A DNA stretch of 64,000 nucleotides, taken from contig NC_092565.1 in NCBI RefSeq assembly GCF_037975245.1, positions 10,532,499 through 10,596,498 of the forward strand, given 5' to 3'. The translations under genes were made by a program, and so were the position numbers. A model generated the notes under the pieces. The model worked only from the letters and a program-made list of their open reading frames with translations, was not told the origin of the DNA and did no database searches. The stretch comes from Apostichopus japonicus (lineage: Eukaryota; Echinodermata; Holothuroidea; Aspidochirotida; Stichopodidae). This document shows, piece after piece, positions 1-14,200 of this stretch; the stretch's first letter is position 1, and each line of letters starts with the position of its first letter.

Positions 1-1683
1 TTTCTTATCCACGGGTCCAGATTGTTTATATACTGCATGTAAAAACTTAACCAGTACAGTCAGTGCCATTTTGAAACAATGTTTAATGGTTTAACGGCAA
101 AGTTTACAGAAAGTGTGTTAGATTTGCTGATACAGTATAAAAATAAGTTTAAATTAATAAATAGTGTTTCCTGAGGTGTACGAAGCCAACAGAAGCTGAT
201 GAGAGACCCTATTAATGTATTAATGAACACCTGCTTATCCCCAAGCCTTCGCTCTTCGATGAGTCTTCAGAAAGTTACGAGGCAGGCATGTAACTGTCAC
301 ACCCATTCCAGCTACCGGGGACCGCCACTTAAACTCCCCATCTGACAGACAAGAGTGTACCTTCAGCATCCGACCGTACATATTTATAAATAGGACATAG
401 TACATGGACAAATACATACATGTGACAATGTGCTATTGACACACTGATTTTAAGCATTTACACTATACAAAAATAGCTCTGTACAGTACAGTAGACCCTG
501 ACCCTAACTTCAGGTTGTGATGAGAGAGAGCAATAGGGCACAATGCACCAGTGACTGGATGAGGACAGGGCTAGAAAGGTTAACAAAGTAGGACGAGAGT
601 ACAAAACTGTGAGGAGACAGGTAAGTGAGGAGTGAAGTAAACCTTATGATATACTATACTACAGTACAAGAAGAATTCAAATCTGTGAGTACATACTAGA
701 CAACTAATAGACAGACTTGTACTATACACAGGTAGCTGGGAACTACAATGTAAACACCGGTTTGATAGATTTCGTGTCAGGATTCTTAGTGCGCAAAAGT
801 GACAAAATTTCCGGCTGACGATAAGTAATAAGTATACAGTACTTTATCCAATGGATACATTGCCATATACTGTAACACTGCTGCAATAATTGGTCTCTTG
901 GAATGAGGAACCAAAATAAGTCACTTGAAACTACACTTAATATATCCTCGAGACAGTGTACTATGTGATCAAGTCAAATTGTTGATTAGTTGAAAAACAC
1001 TCGCACTGACTGAAGGGCAATTTCCCTCCATATTAATATCTCAGAGCTACACGTCACTGAATGTACAAGTAGGATACACGTTGTGTACATGTGGAATGGT
1101 TGTACCGATTGACTTGACCCAGTTGGAATCCTGAAACAGCTTAAATATTGTTACAAACAAATCAACAGAAGTGTTCTCATATTTAAAATGTAACTGTGCA
1201 ACTTCCACTTAGGGCATTACAATTCTAGACAGTCATCACCAATTCCCTATGTGCACACTGTCAATAAAAAATCAGAAATTTTAACAAATAACATGGGAAA
1301 GCAAAAAAGAGATTTGATAATCCATGGCACAATGACATATCAAATTTGACAACACTGTCTGCCCTTGTCTGACGTGACATTTAAGCTTAAGTATTTCACA
1401 GCACGTTTTCCTGTTTTCACAGTAAGGCAAACATTTCTCTGCTGATGGGGAAAGTCCTTTTGTGGTGAAATATCGAGAATCTTTACTTGTTATATTATTA
1501 TAGCTAGTGGTATTACGACACCCTTTAATCCTACCGTTATTTGATCTTGTGACAAGAATTTTGAAACTGTTTTTTGGGAGGATGCCAGGAAGTCGGAACA
1601 GTAGAAAATCAAATATTGGTTAAAATGCTGGCAGCAGAAAAGCTTGACACATTTATGTGAAAAAAGGGAGCAGATGTACAGGG
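1..1683. other. Intergenic, no gene seen
   Basis: AT-rich sequence with many short palindromic TACAGTA/TGTACTGTACA-like words. I see no exon-like open frame, tRNA or element boundary that I can support. Small open frames here (for example 235–417) lack family similarity and splice context. Confidence 0.5.
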
Positions 1684-2420
1684 AGCACATGAGTGTGAGT
1701 ACAACAGCATGAGTGTGAGCACAACAGCACGAGTGTGAGTACAACAGCATGCGTATGAGCACAACAGCATGAGTGTGAGTACAACAGCATGCGTATGAGT
1801 ACAACAGCATGAGTGTGAGTACAACAGCATGAGTGTGAGTACAACAGCATGCGTGTGAGTACAACAGCATGCGTATGAGTACAACAGCATGAATGTGAGT
1901 ACAACAGCATGAGTGTGAGTACAACAGCATGCGTATGAGTACAACAGCATGAGTGTGAGTACAACAGCATGAGTGTGAGTACAACAGCATGCGTATGAGT
2001 ACAACAGCATGAGTGTGAGTACAACAGCATGCGTATGAGTACAACAGCATGAGTGTGAGTACAACAGCATGCGTGTGAGTACAACAGCATGAGTGTGAGT
2101 ACAACAGCATGCGTATGAGTACAACAGCATGAGTGTGAGTACAACAGCATGTGTATGAGTACAACAGCATGAGTGTGAGTACAACAGCATGCGTATGAGT
2201 ACAACAGCATGAGTGTGAGTACAACAGCATGCGTATGAGTACAACAGCATGCGTGTGAGTACAACAGCATGAGTGTGAATACAACAGCATGCGTATGAGT
2301 ACAACAGCATGCGTGTGAGTACAACAGCATGTGTGTGAGCACAACAGCATGTGTGCGAGCACAACAGCATGAGTGTGAGTACAACAGCATGTGTGTGAGC
2401 ACAACAGCATGAGTGTGAGA
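1684..2420. repeat. 20-bp minisatellite, 36 tandem copies
   Basis: From 1701 to 2420 the sequence is 36 contiguous 20-bp units of the form ACAACAGCAT + GAGTGTGAGT. The second half alternates between GAGTGTGAGT and GCGTATGAGT-type variants, giving an imperfect 40-bp higher-order pattern. A partial unit precedes it. Units stay exactly in register over 720 bp with only substitutions, mostly at fixed positions. Because 20 is not a multiple of 3, all three minus frames encode the same 20-aa-period Cys/His/Leu-rich peptide, and none contains a stop. This explains the long minus-strand open frames of 253–318 codons here; I do not call them genes. Confidence 0.95.
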
Positions 2421-5400
2421 CTGTGAGTACACGTAGAATTTCCCATAAATATAATAATAATAATAATCAGCAGTTATTTTTACGACGCTTAAGCGACCAC
2501 AAATGTGGGAGAAACCTGCAAGGGCTGATGGATTAACATTTTAATTCAAATTTGGAGTAATTCCCTTGATGTAATTATGAGTACAGTACAAGGATCTAAG
2601 CATGAGTATATAATTGTGTACTGTACATACTGTACATGAGTACTGGACATAATTTCGCACTAGTTCATTTGCTCCTTATCAAAATGCCTTGAGTACTTGT
2701 ACGAGTACAAATCCACAGGACCCAGTACGACCGACCAGTACAGCTGCATATACTGTATCAAATCTGTCTTGAAGTTTACATACCAAACTAACTAAACTGA
2801 CATCCCAACAGTTCAACAATCAATGATTTAGAGGGAAAAACATTGTTTGCACAGAATGTACCTGCATATTCGGAAGGAAAACGAGAGCGACCCAGAAGTG
2901 GGTCAAACCAGTGGTGGGATGTAAATCTGATGAGGATGGTAGATGATGGGTATGTGCAGTAATATAGGGAGACAGGCTGAATATTGTGGATAGGAGTGAA
3001 GTACAGTAAATACTATGTGAGTAGCGTGTGACCTGGTTTCAAACCCGCAGTACTGATTCCTGTAATAAACCTTTGATGTTCCCCATTCTCTACGGCAGTG
3101 TAACTGCTTTCACCAATCCTACATGCCCCCATATTATCCGTGATCACCGTACAGCAAGCCGTGATTTACTGCAGATTTATCACCGGTCGATTTATTGGAT
3201 CATTTGTCTAATAAAATGTCATTGGCCAACCTACATTCACCGAAGAAGCAACCTCAGAGGCCGCTGTACACAACATCAATGATGAAGCTTTTAATCTAAA
3301 TATTTGTGCCTGTGAGATCATTTTCGTCCACTGTAATGATTCAGTCCACTTTTGTTTCACGAACCTGTCTGCCTGTCAAACATTACAACTACACGTACTG
3401 TCTGTATAATGCATGTGAGAGAATCCAATCTCCCATTGAACAGTTAGCCTTAAACTGGCATCTTCAAATCAATACAGACAGAAAATTAACTGTCAAAATC
3501 AATCGTCCTTTCTTTGGCATCCTTAGAGTTCAACTCAAGCGCATAGACAGTACCTTACGTACAGTATGCTAGGTCAATAATAATTTGATACAACAAGGTC
3601 AACTTTATGAAAATAAATCAACACCATTACTGTATACTAACTCCAACAGCTACAGGCTCTGTAAGATAAAACCATTTAATGCAGTATACTGTGGACTACA
3701 TACAGTGCTACTGCTGTCATCAAAACACAGCACATTTCATATATATGCCGTATGCAGCGATTTTTTACCCAGCCACGTTTTGTATACTACTGTAGTCAAC
3801 ACATACCGTAATCGTTATGGTTGAAAGCATCCAGGTTTCAAATTTGACGGTAAATAGGAAAATCCTTTTGTAGGGCTCTTAAAAGGGTGACGTCTGGAAA
3901 GTGCGATGCAGTACCCAAACACTTCAAGCAGAATAATGTCGAGACAGACAGGGCTGATAAGTAGGGTAAATTTCTCTCTCTCTCTGCAGAATATTTTGAT
4001 AAAATAATTAGAGCTGAGTAGGTACACATTACTTTGTGCTGAGTAACATAAGAGGCCTCTGGCTAACAGCTGTACAGTATGGTGGTATGAAATTTGTGGA
4101 ACAGAGAAAACAAAATAATGTCAAAGAGGACTTGACAAACATGGTACGATTGGGTACGTGCTGGTACTGGATGGAACGTCATAAGAGAATATTAAAGCAA
4201 TCTCAGGGGTTGGCTACACATTTTTTAATATCTAATAATTAACATACATATATACAGTACTATATATAGCATAGGCTGCAATGATAGTATGATGTATGAT
4301 CTTAAACCAAAAATCAATATCTCAAATATCAAATCTACCTCATTCTGGAGGAATATTCGGATCAAACAGTCAATGAAATTAAATAGCTGAGTGATTAAAA
4401 CAAAAGTATAGCTCAGCGCCGCACAGACTAAGCAAAATCAGAGAGATTCTCATAACCATCATATATTTTTGCTTAATTTTGCCATTAGCATTGCTATAAA
4501 CTTATTACAGTACTACTGTACTGTGCGATTCCATTTTACAAAGAAATTGATAGAAACACACTTTTAAGTTGCCTAAGTTATTAACTGACCAAGCCATGTG
4601 TGTTTGTAAACAAATTATTAATTGTTAATTATCCCCCCCAAAAAAACTTCTGTGCTTATCAGATTAATATGATTTACAGCTACTGTATTGCATTTCCCTA
4701 ACATAATATGTGAGTTATTTGTTTAATTCAACAATATGAACATTTGGCTCCTACAAAGAAATATGGTTTACTGTTCCATCAGCAAAATTTGATCTCTGAT
4801 TCAAAACTTGTATGAGATTTTGGGTGACCATTAAAAGAACAGAATGTTTCCAAAAATGATTAAGCTCCAAGAGAAATCGCAACATTGGTAGCCATCGTAG
4901 ACAATGTCCCGTAAGTAACTTTGGAGCTCTACTGTTTTACAGGGTTTGCGAAATGCGTGCACATGTGTCGTCATTGTTTTGAATTTGAGACGTCAACCCA
5001 TCCATCATTCTAATTCTACAACTGACACGCAACAGACAAGGCTTTGCCAGTTTTTTACACTCTAGAGATCGAATCATGACATAGACAATAAATCTGAAAC
5101 GACCAATTATCGACATTGCTTATAGTAGTGCCGTACGATATATGACTCACCTACTGATGAGAAACATTCTGCATCCTCTGGCAGAGCTACAAAACCGTTA
5201 CAGACACTTTCCAAGCTGTCAAGTCACGGATTCGCAGTAAAAAATGTAAAGGCCAGTAGATACTACATGAAGCAGGCTGGAATTATAAATTGTTCGTATT
5301 TTTGAGAAATTCTGAGTCTTTTTGTTTTCTTTTTTAATCAAACACTGACCAATGTTAAGTATTCCTCTGAAGTTTTATGAGTTCACTTTCAAATGATTAA

Positions 5401-8400
5401 CTACAGAATATCCTTCCATGGTTTGATATATATGTATATCCTTGTTTCCAGAGCTTTTGCATCAGTGGACGTGACAGAGACTAGACCCTTTTGACAGCAT
5501 GAGGGATATGTTCTTCAGTGGAGTAGTAGCATTAGAGACACTATTTATACAGTCCTTAACAGACCAATTTGTGAGCTCACTGTTCTGGCCAGAAAGAAGA
5601 TAAAAACAGTTTCCTTAAAGCTCTCGGAGGTACACACTTTTGTAGAAGCTGTCCGCTAAATGGCGACAGCATAGATCTATTTGTGCTACTTTTCGAGCCT
5701 GGCTCGATCGGTGAATCCATTCCATGGCCATTTGGCTCATTTTGCTGTACAAACGATGTATCCACATCCTACTCAACAGGAAATCATACAACTATTCCAA
5801 GCTTTGTTAAAAGAGGTAATCACCACGATCCTTGCCAAGGTTTTATTTCTTTTAATAGCCGCCCTCTGACCCATGATCTTTTGTCTATATCCAGTGTCAT
5901 AATGATGACATTCTGACATTAGAATAGTAGAAAGTGAGGATCATACACTCACAGGTGTTTATTAACACAATATAACAGATTGGTGACCATCTGAGCAGTC
6001 AGTGTGTGTTACTGTAAAGAATAAAACTATGTAATTTCCTGCTAAAAGGACAGTGCACTGACACTTGTGCGGTCAGCTTGACTCTTTGATGACTGGTATT
6101 CCTCAGACCAAAACCAACAATAGTATTAAACAATGGATCTGATCTTAGTACTGCCAGAATGACTCATAGATCTACATTCAGAAACAATATAGCAAGGATC
6201 AGAGAGAGATATTTAAAGTGATATATACCATTTAAAAGTCATAAATATGTGTGGCCACAACTACAAGTTATACAACTTCTGATCACCCCTCCCCCCCCCC
6301 TTACCCCTACATAGACTCACACACATACACTATTTCTCCTGCCCATGTTCCCAAACAAAAACCTGTGTTAATTGCTCAGTTTCCCAAAGGGAAACTTTCC
6401 TGTATGGTTCTGAATTTCAAACTTATTCATTATTTGAGGCCAAATGTCAGTTTGTGATTCAGTTGAGGAGGAGGGAGGGGGGAGGGAGGATGTATAAAGA
6501 ACATGAAACCTACCCAGTTTAAATGCCTCTTTAGCAGATTTAATAGAGAATCATGACTCACTTTTATTGACGTTACTTTAACCTAGAAGTTAAATTACAT
6601 ATGACTGTGTGTGTGTGTGTGAAGTTGTGAACCATGATGTGGCAGAGTCCATTGAAGGGATATAAGCAAACAGTACACTGTGCAGAAGAATTACACTATT
6701 TACCACTCTGCAGAATCACACCGAATAATTTTTATGTTCAAATATAATTTTGAGTATTGTCAGACTTTATAAAATAATAAAGTTTCTGTGTAACCAATTC
6801 TGCTTCGTAAAATCTTTGCACATGTTTGTAGCCCAATTGTCCATTTTGCATAGCATAGCAACAGATGTGATATCACTGAATACATTACTCCCTGGCCAGT
6901 GGTAGCTCAAAACCATATTGGTTCCTAACCATGTAAGGTTCTTTCAAAGGTAACCTACTACTACCAGATAAATCTGCCAAGTTTTTCCCCCTTTACCAAC
7001 GAAATGGATCATTTTGGACACTGGGACAAGTAGTCCAATGGATTGGGTAGTGCCAAACAGAAGTACAAGGGTCTCAAAAGTATGGGGCACGACCCACTAT
7101 TGGGTCACAAACAAATTTCTGGTGGGTAGTGAAGAATTAAGTTTTCTAGCTTGCCGACAGAGATCAATTAAGTCCTTTTATGTAATGTCAAATCGATAGT
7201 CAAAGTTAGCTGTCATTCATTCTGAACATTGATACTGAGCTCTAGGTGGGGTGGGGGGGAGGGGATATCTGGTGGGTGGTGGGTCACGATTCAGCCCTCA
7301 TGGAAGGATCCTTCAGTAGGCTGTGGGTTTAACAACTTGCTGAGTGCTGCCCTGGTATAAAATGTTGCTGAATCCTTGACATACGTACCAGTATGAGAGC
7401 ATGAAGCAGTACCATTGGGATCATGTGAGATCATGTGACACTGTATAACAGAGTGCATCATGTATCAGGTAGGTAAGCTTGCCTGTCTAAATATTGTCTA
7501 CATGGCCTGCAACAGTGCAACTTGTTGAAATTTTATTCCACAATGTCATGTCATAACATACATTGAGAAATAGACTTGTAAGTAAACATTGCGGAAACGT
7601 GTTACTGACTGAAAAATTAAAATAGGTTAGTATTTACCATTCAGCTTTAATACAGTCAGTATAAATTTCCCAGTTGATGTAAGGCCTCAAGTTTAAAAAA
7701 CACATAGCATAGAAAAGTTAAGAAACCCTCCCAGGGATCCCAACAGTCTTGAGATGGAGGAAGGGGGGTTTATAGAAGCAAATGTCTAATGGTTTTGAAC
7801 ATGCTGCCTATGTTGACAACTCACCCCTGTGAAAATCATTACTTTCAAACTTATTGCTTCCTCCTCCTCCCTTCCTCCTCCCTCCCTCCCCCCCTCCCTT
7901 TTCCCTGAAACCTCCAGTGTCATGTAACCTGCACCCTTTATCATAAAGGCTAGAGAAAGGGAAATCCAATGTTCAAAAAAGGTTAGTGAGATTCTGTATC
8001 GAAAAAAAACAACCCAAAAACTACAAACAGTGGCAGTGAAATGTTGCTGTGACAAGTACCCTTAACGTATCAACGAGTACTAATTCTGAGTCAGCAGTTA
8101 AGATGATAATAATTTATACCCTCGTCCTGTCTCATCATTATAGAGTTTGCCACTGATTAGGCATACTGTACTTTATAATGGAAATTCATCACAAAACAGC
8201 AGGTTTGTCAGATTCAGTGTAATACAATTTGCACAAATTATTGCCCCCATTTCCAATTTCAGGGGACCCCCCCTGCTCCACTTTCCAGTTTCATAAAGGG
8301 AAAAGGATTTAATCAAATGTTCCAAGCAAGTTAAGTCATATTTTGTATACAAAATAACAACATAACAGAGCTCAGCACTTTGAAATGTTGTTCTCACAAT

Positions 8401-10108
8401 TACCCTTTCTGAAAGAGTTTAGCAGTTACATAGATGATAACAAACACCCTCAACCCATTTCATCACTTCCTGATGAGAAATTTATGGCTAAGGAAAGAAA
8501 AAACTGCAGACAAGTACCAGCTCAATGATCAAAGTTACCAGCGATAAAGATTGGGGAAAGTCATAAACATGGTCGTCGCAACGTTAACCTTCTCTCAAAC
8601 TTGTACAATCACTGTGAACAAGGTTGATGTGTACAAAATATCTTTGTAAGGGTCGACAATGTACACTTTCACTTTCCATTTTAGAGTCCACCAACGATCA
8701 CAAGAAGTGAAACAGCAGCGTTACATCACCGATACAGTGCAATACAGTCCAGTTACATTATGACGGCTACATGTACAGTAATGTAATGTACAACCTGGTT
8801 AAACAGAAACGAGCATCTTCATGCAAAGTTGCAATGCAGCAATCACTTTAAGACTAGAAAGGACTAACATATATAAATATATACTGCAAAAATCGTCACC
8901 AGCCCATTGAAATACTGTACTGTTAAAATGACAGCTCTGTACTGTACAATACATGTAGAGAAGGCTATGGACAATACAGTTATGCAAATTAGTAGGAAAT
9001 GAGACTTATCTGGTTCACATTTGGTGTAGAATTTCCTGAACAGTATATAAGTATATTGACCGCCACGTTAGTATACTTCCAAGGTTTGTTTGCACTGTAC
9101 TGTATATATAACAGTATGTACCTGTCATGTGTTCAGGTTGCATGCATGTGATGCATTTACTGTATAGGTACTGTGTACATTAAGAACCCTTACGGTATTT
9201 GATATCACACTTAACAAGTTGAATCCGCTATGGTTTCCAGTTATGGAACACATGCGCCAAACATAGTCTCCTTCGACTAAAGATTTAAATGCTTGTCTCA
9301 AGACTCAAATGCAATCACACTGTTAAAATTTTCCTTTGCTTCATTTTATAATCACTTTTCCCTCAGTCCAGAAGGAGTGACTATAATTGTTAAAGGTCAT
9401 GGTCAGGTATTACAAGCAGGACTTTGTGTTCAATGAGTAGTGAAGATGTATATAAAGAATACTCGCAGAGAACTGGTAAGGCACAACAGGCTAATCAAAT
9501 TACCAAAAAAACACTGTTGACAAATACAATATTTCTAGTGACAAAGCTCTGCAACAGAACTGTTACTAGATCTTTGATGTGTTCTCATACAAATCACGTC
9601 TAAGATTGGAGCAACAATTTTTTGATTTTTTGGTTTCCCGAAAGGGTAAACTATGGAGTCAGTTTTGCCGACCTTGCAAACTGTGAGAGGCCGGCAATTA
9701 CTCTAAAGCAGATCTCAAAATCGGTAATTACTATTACGGTTAGATCTGTCCCACACTGCAGCATACAGAAATGCTGCAGGCGAAGACTTTGTTGGTATAA
9801 ATACTTTGGCCAGCAACGGCCACCCTAACGCATTACGAGTAGAACCCTGTGACAGTGTAAGGATCCTATACATCCATATTATTAGAGTCATAATATCAAC
9901 CAACACCGCCCTCATCACCTTTCGAGAATCCTTTCAAACAGTAGTTTTGATTATTGAGTGATATACCAAATGTCAGTTTAACTTTTCTGTGTATGTGTTT
10001 AACTTTTCTCCTAATTGCTGACTAAGATATAGAGTCTGGGAAGACGCCAGGTCGTGTGTGCCTAACGGCAAGCTGATTAACATATAGGTCTGTTTACGTG
10101 AACATTAC
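2421..10108. other. 7.7 kb without a supportable gene
   Basis: Contains simple sequence: an AAT run near 2447–2467, GT repeats near 6607–6620, and a CT/CCT tract at 7858–7905. Around 7055–7330 there is hAT-like wording (GGTCACGACCC-type motifs) without clear ends. One exon-like block at 5577–5810 has coding-like composition on both strands but no recognisable family. The part nearest 10,108 is presumably 3' UTR of the minus-strand 369-aa gene; I cannot place its polyadenylation site. Confidence 0.4.
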
Positions 10109-11218
10109 TTACTTGGCAAAAAATCCAGACAGGCCTTTCTTTTTTGGTTTGGTCCCAGTTTTCAGAGTGTTGCCATTAGTGGACGTTGGCTGACCCTGGA
10201 GGTTGACCTCCACAAAGTCTGACTCAACATCTCCTACACTTAGATCCTCTGTGGCAGCTGATGTACTGGAAGAATACTCTGTACTTTGGCTGTTAGCAGT
10301 GCTAGTTCTACTCCGGCTAACACCCTCGGGGGAAGAAACAATCTTAGACTGACTCTCCCCGCCATCGATCGGTGAATCAGACTGAGAGAGTGGCAGCGTT
10401 CCTGAGTGCGATACAACTGACGTGGATGGAGTTAGTGGGGTTAGTTTTACGGAACTCTCTCGTACCATCTTTGTGGAAGTTTCGGTAATCTGAGCATCCG
10501 TACGGTTCGAATTTAAACTAGTCTCAAAATCCTGCGGTCTTCTCAGTTCACAAGATTCCAATTGTGGTATTTCTGTGACATCTATAGTAGCAGGCGAATC
10601 TGGAGGATTATTCAATTCTTCCAATATTTCTGAAGCATTTTCTGGCGATATTTCCCCAAACAAATTAGTGTCGCTGGAATCCGAGACGTTCACATTCGAG
10701 GGTTCCTTACTTAAAGCAGACTGCGGCTGTTGTGTAGCGTCCGAACCATCACCTGGAAAATCGCCATTGTCCCTCCGTTGTAATGAATCCTTGTTACTCT
10801 CAAAACTGTTACTATTATCTGTAAGCACTTTAACGCTATTAGCGAGTACCTGATGCTCTGCTATATGCACAGTTTTGTTAACGGAAGTCGCCTTCCCATC
10901 ATCACTTCCTGAATTGAGTGTTATGTTTCCCTTTCCACTGGCATCTTCGCTTTCCATTCCGTCGTCTGCTATGTTTGCGTGATCTGGCGTCTGTGAGGTG
11001 GTTTCCCTTATGTGCAACGCTCTGCCGTTGCCCTCATCCACCTGTTGACCTTTTGGAACCATGCTATGCGACCCATTCACGAGCAGGCCAACTTTTCTGT
11101 GGCCTGCAAGCTCAGGAGATCCACATTGGATCTGGTTTGTGGACATTGCTAACACAAATGGCTCGATTACATCTCTGGTCCTGATTGTGGTAATAGAGCA
11201 CTCATCAATTAGTATCAT
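10109..11218 (-). CDS. Unknown 369-aa disordered protein, PIP-like C-terminus
   Basis: I do not recognise the family. The first ~60 residues look ordered (alternating hydrophobics). Residues ~60–350 are Ser/Thr/Asn/Asp/Glu-rich and probably disordered. The C-terminus is basic and ends in KKKGLSGFFAK: residues 360–367 fit the PCNA-interacting-peptide spacing (x-x-x-L-x-x-F-F) except that the usual Gln is Lys. Residues 334–338 (DFVEV, preceded by acidic residues) fit an LC3-interacting core. The frame is open upstream to an in-frame TGA near 11,275, just inside a splice acceptor (TTTTCATTGCAG) at ~11,280. Translation therefore most likely starts at 11,218, which has A at −3. A 5' non-coding exon probably lies upstream, perhaps near 13,000. 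The 369-codon frame in stop-rich DNA and the acceptor make it a credible gene. Function is unassigned. Confidence 0.7.
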   Translation of the reverse strand: MILIDECSITTIRTRDVIEPFVLAMSTNQIQCGSPELAGHRKVGLLVNGSHSMVPKGQQVDEGNGRALHIRETTSQTPDHANIADDGMESEDASGKGNITLNSGSDDGKATSVNKTVHIAEHQVLANSVKVLTDNSNSFESNKDSLQRRDNGDFPGDGSDATQQPQSALSKEPSNVNVSDSSDTNLFGEISPENASEILEELNNPPDSPATIDVTEIPQLESCELRRPQDFETSLNSNRTDAQITETSTKMVRESSVKLTPLTPSTSVVSHSGTLPLSQSDSPIDGGESQSKIVSSPEGVSRSRTSTANSQSTEYSSSTSAATEDLSVGDVESDFVEVNLQGQPTSTNGNTLKTGTKPKKKGLSGFFAK

Positions 11219-14200
11219 CGTTACCTTGTTCTCATCATGCCGGAACTTGTTTATAATTTCCCTGTCTTTTCATTCACTGCAATGAAAACAATCCAGGTAT
11301 CAATTGAAATTAATACAGGTTAGAGATTAGGTTATTCAAGGTATATTGCAATAGCTGAAGTTGATTGCTTAACAAAAGTGCTGAAAATTGTCTGCATCGT
11401 TATGTTAAAACCACATCCTCATAGCATTTTGTTTGGCAAAGATATGAAATTTTTAATTTGGTATAGTTTTTGAATGCATCTGGCAAAAGCAAAGTATATT
11501 ACATCACATATTATTTTCAAGTCAAAATATTCCTGATTATTTTCCCGTTGTAATATTTCACTCACATATTCACAGAGGAAAATAATATTTCTACAAAAAT
11601 TTTGCACTTGGATGAAATTCTGAATGAAGAGAACATTGATAACTTGGTAATCATTTCAAACGTATCACAATTAAAGGATAAATCAGCAAGAAGATTTTAA
11701 TAGGAAAATAAAGCTTTTGAAAACATCTCAGGACTGTCATGGCATCACAGACCACCTACTGTCATCCATCCAAGAGAACAATTGAAAATTAAGCCATTTC
11801 TAAAAGGTTATATCATCACCATAACTCAAGTTGGGAACAAAATATAGAGATCGGGCGTTCAGGTAACATTGTCTTACATTGTCTGCCACTGGAATGTCCC
11901 TTTAGGAGTACTGTATTGAGATGTATGTACAAAGTACAAACATTAGCATACATGTGATAACAGAGATGTTACACTTGATACAAATAGTTTCTTTCATACT
12001 TAATGAATAGGCCTTCTGCTGTTCTGACTGAGGTTAGACCTGACATAACAATATAACAATGTTTTTAGAGACTTAGAAAGGCCAGATGCAAAAGCAAGTA
12101 TTTTGTGAACATTCAAACCCTGATCCTGAGTATCAGTATTTAACTTACATTAGGTACTTATATTGCAAACCCCATTTAAAGTGAAATGGGATGATGTGTA
12201 CTGTCAATGGAGAACTGACAACATGTACAAAATAGCAGTCTTCATTAAATAACTCTTAGGACTAGGCAATCCGTTAAGCATCCAGGCTAAATAAAATTTA
12301 ACAGTTACTACTTACTAGGCTAATACTAAAGGCAAAAGTAAGGGTAAAAACTTACATCTTTTTGTGTGCAAACACTGACAGAGTGGTGAGATAGCCCAAG
12401 GACCTAAGCAACTGTCTGCTTGCAAAAATGTTCTGTAGCTTTTACACAATCATCTCTAGCATGTCTCTAACTAGGTCCTAGACTAACTCTAACACTTTAT
12501 TAGGTCTAACCGTGGCCTTCATCTTTCATGTTTTAACCAAATAGGTTCAGGGCCCTTGGGGCTTATCCTAACCTTCCTCGTCTAGCTTTCGTGTTGACTT
12601 GGGTCTTCAGGATTTTAAGTCGAGTATTGTCGACTGTTAGTGTGCAACGTCGTGTCAATTTATTTCATAGAAGACATTTAAACTTATCATTACTAACGGG
12701 CCCCAGTATACAGAGCCATGACCTAACTGATCCGGCCTAGCCCAAGTTAGGCTACAACAATAACCTACAATAGTCACTAACATTAGTTAGGCATAGGCCT
12801 ATGCCTGAGTTACACACAGTAGCCGATTCTGACGTAGTTGTACGAGCGGAAATGATAATGAAGAACCTTGTCGGCAATGCAACAAATGACGTTCGTCGTA
12901 TTGGCGAAATAAAAAAGTCATATTTGCGTGTACAACACTACAGTTGGAGATAATGAAATTACAAAAATAAAGAATTTTTCACACCTTCTTTTCTATCGAC
13001 CATCACCCACGGAGGATGTATAACAGTCCACCGTCAACATTTTGTTTGGGGGCGTAGACATAACATGTGTACGGGAATGTACAGTACCATTGCGTTGTTA
13101 GTATCACACTATTGTTCAGGGCCTAAGCTGCTTCTTTGCGGTACCGTGTCAACCGTGTCAATTTTTGTGAGTTTTTCTAATTTGCGTTATAAATAATAGC
13201 TTTCTTGGTGAGACGGGAGCATTGACCTATTCACATTTGTGAAAAATGTTGAGACTTCGTTATATGTTTTGCTCAGAAATATGAATTAGGATTCGTTGTA
13301 CTAGATATAATTTTTTTTTAAACGAAACTAGGTCACTTTCAGACCGAAAACCAAACTAATTCGTCCAGACGTAGTGAGTTGGTAAGCTTGTAGGCCCACT
13401 CGATCGAGCTCCAATCATTATGTTTATTACAATAGACAAGTGCAAAGAAAGTTTTGGCTAGAACGGGATTCGAACCAGTGTCTTCATGATAACAAACCCC
13501 GTAATTATTCTCATTATTAGAAGTAGACCCGACCATCAGTTTCAAATTCTGCAATAGGTGTAATTATGATAGCAACTTGAACCATGATCTACCGTACTTT
13601 ACAAACACTTTACATGGAATACGGTAACTTATTCCCGACAAGAAATTTTATGGTACCCATAAATTGAAATAAACTTTGTTGATATTCCTTCTTAAACAAT
13701 TGCGACTTGGGAAAGCAATCAAAAGTTTACACCGGAAACGTAGAACGGTGTATATTTGCCGGATTGGTACGTACACACATCGCTAATGGGAAATACCGCT
13801 TTAAAGGGATAGTCCGATGGCTGAAAATGTTTTTTTTTGGCAATTTTCTCATCGTTATGTCAAACCACAATATTATAATAGCCTTTAGTAGCCTATGCCG
13901 ACGGTATGATTATCTTTTAATTTTGGTGATGCATCGTGAACAATTAAATCTGGCAAAATCAGCGAATGACGTCATCATGGCGTAGTGTGCATGTCACAAT
14001 TGAGCTGAAAATGTTATATTTTTCCTTACAATATACATGAGAAGAAAAAAAAATATCTAAAAAGTGTGTTTTCTGATGAAATTAAAAAAAAAAAAGAGAA
14101 CACCGTATAACAGTTAAACAAACAGTCTGGATTACTGTACGTAATCTATGATACGGAATTAACAGACGACTATATACTTTGTCTAAAAGTTTTCAGGAAA

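Noticed and set aside
1701-2420. CRISPR-like array
   Set aside because: 20-bp units are contiguous with no unique spacers, and the genome is eukaryotic.
1490-2446. Three long overlapping minus-strand frames (253–318 codons) as genes
   Set aside because: All three are the same 20-bp repeat read in different registers, with no splice or family evidence.
5577-5869. Possible isolated exon
   Set aside because: Coding-like composition on both strands, but no family recognised, no neighbouring exon, and the implied splice sites are weak.
7055-7330. hAT element suggested by GGTCACGACCC-like words
   Set aside because: No matching inverted ends and no target duplication were visible; at best a decayed relic.
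13440-13530. Functional tRNA gene
   Set aside because: Only the B box is good; no A box, anticodon arm or paired acceptor stem could be found.
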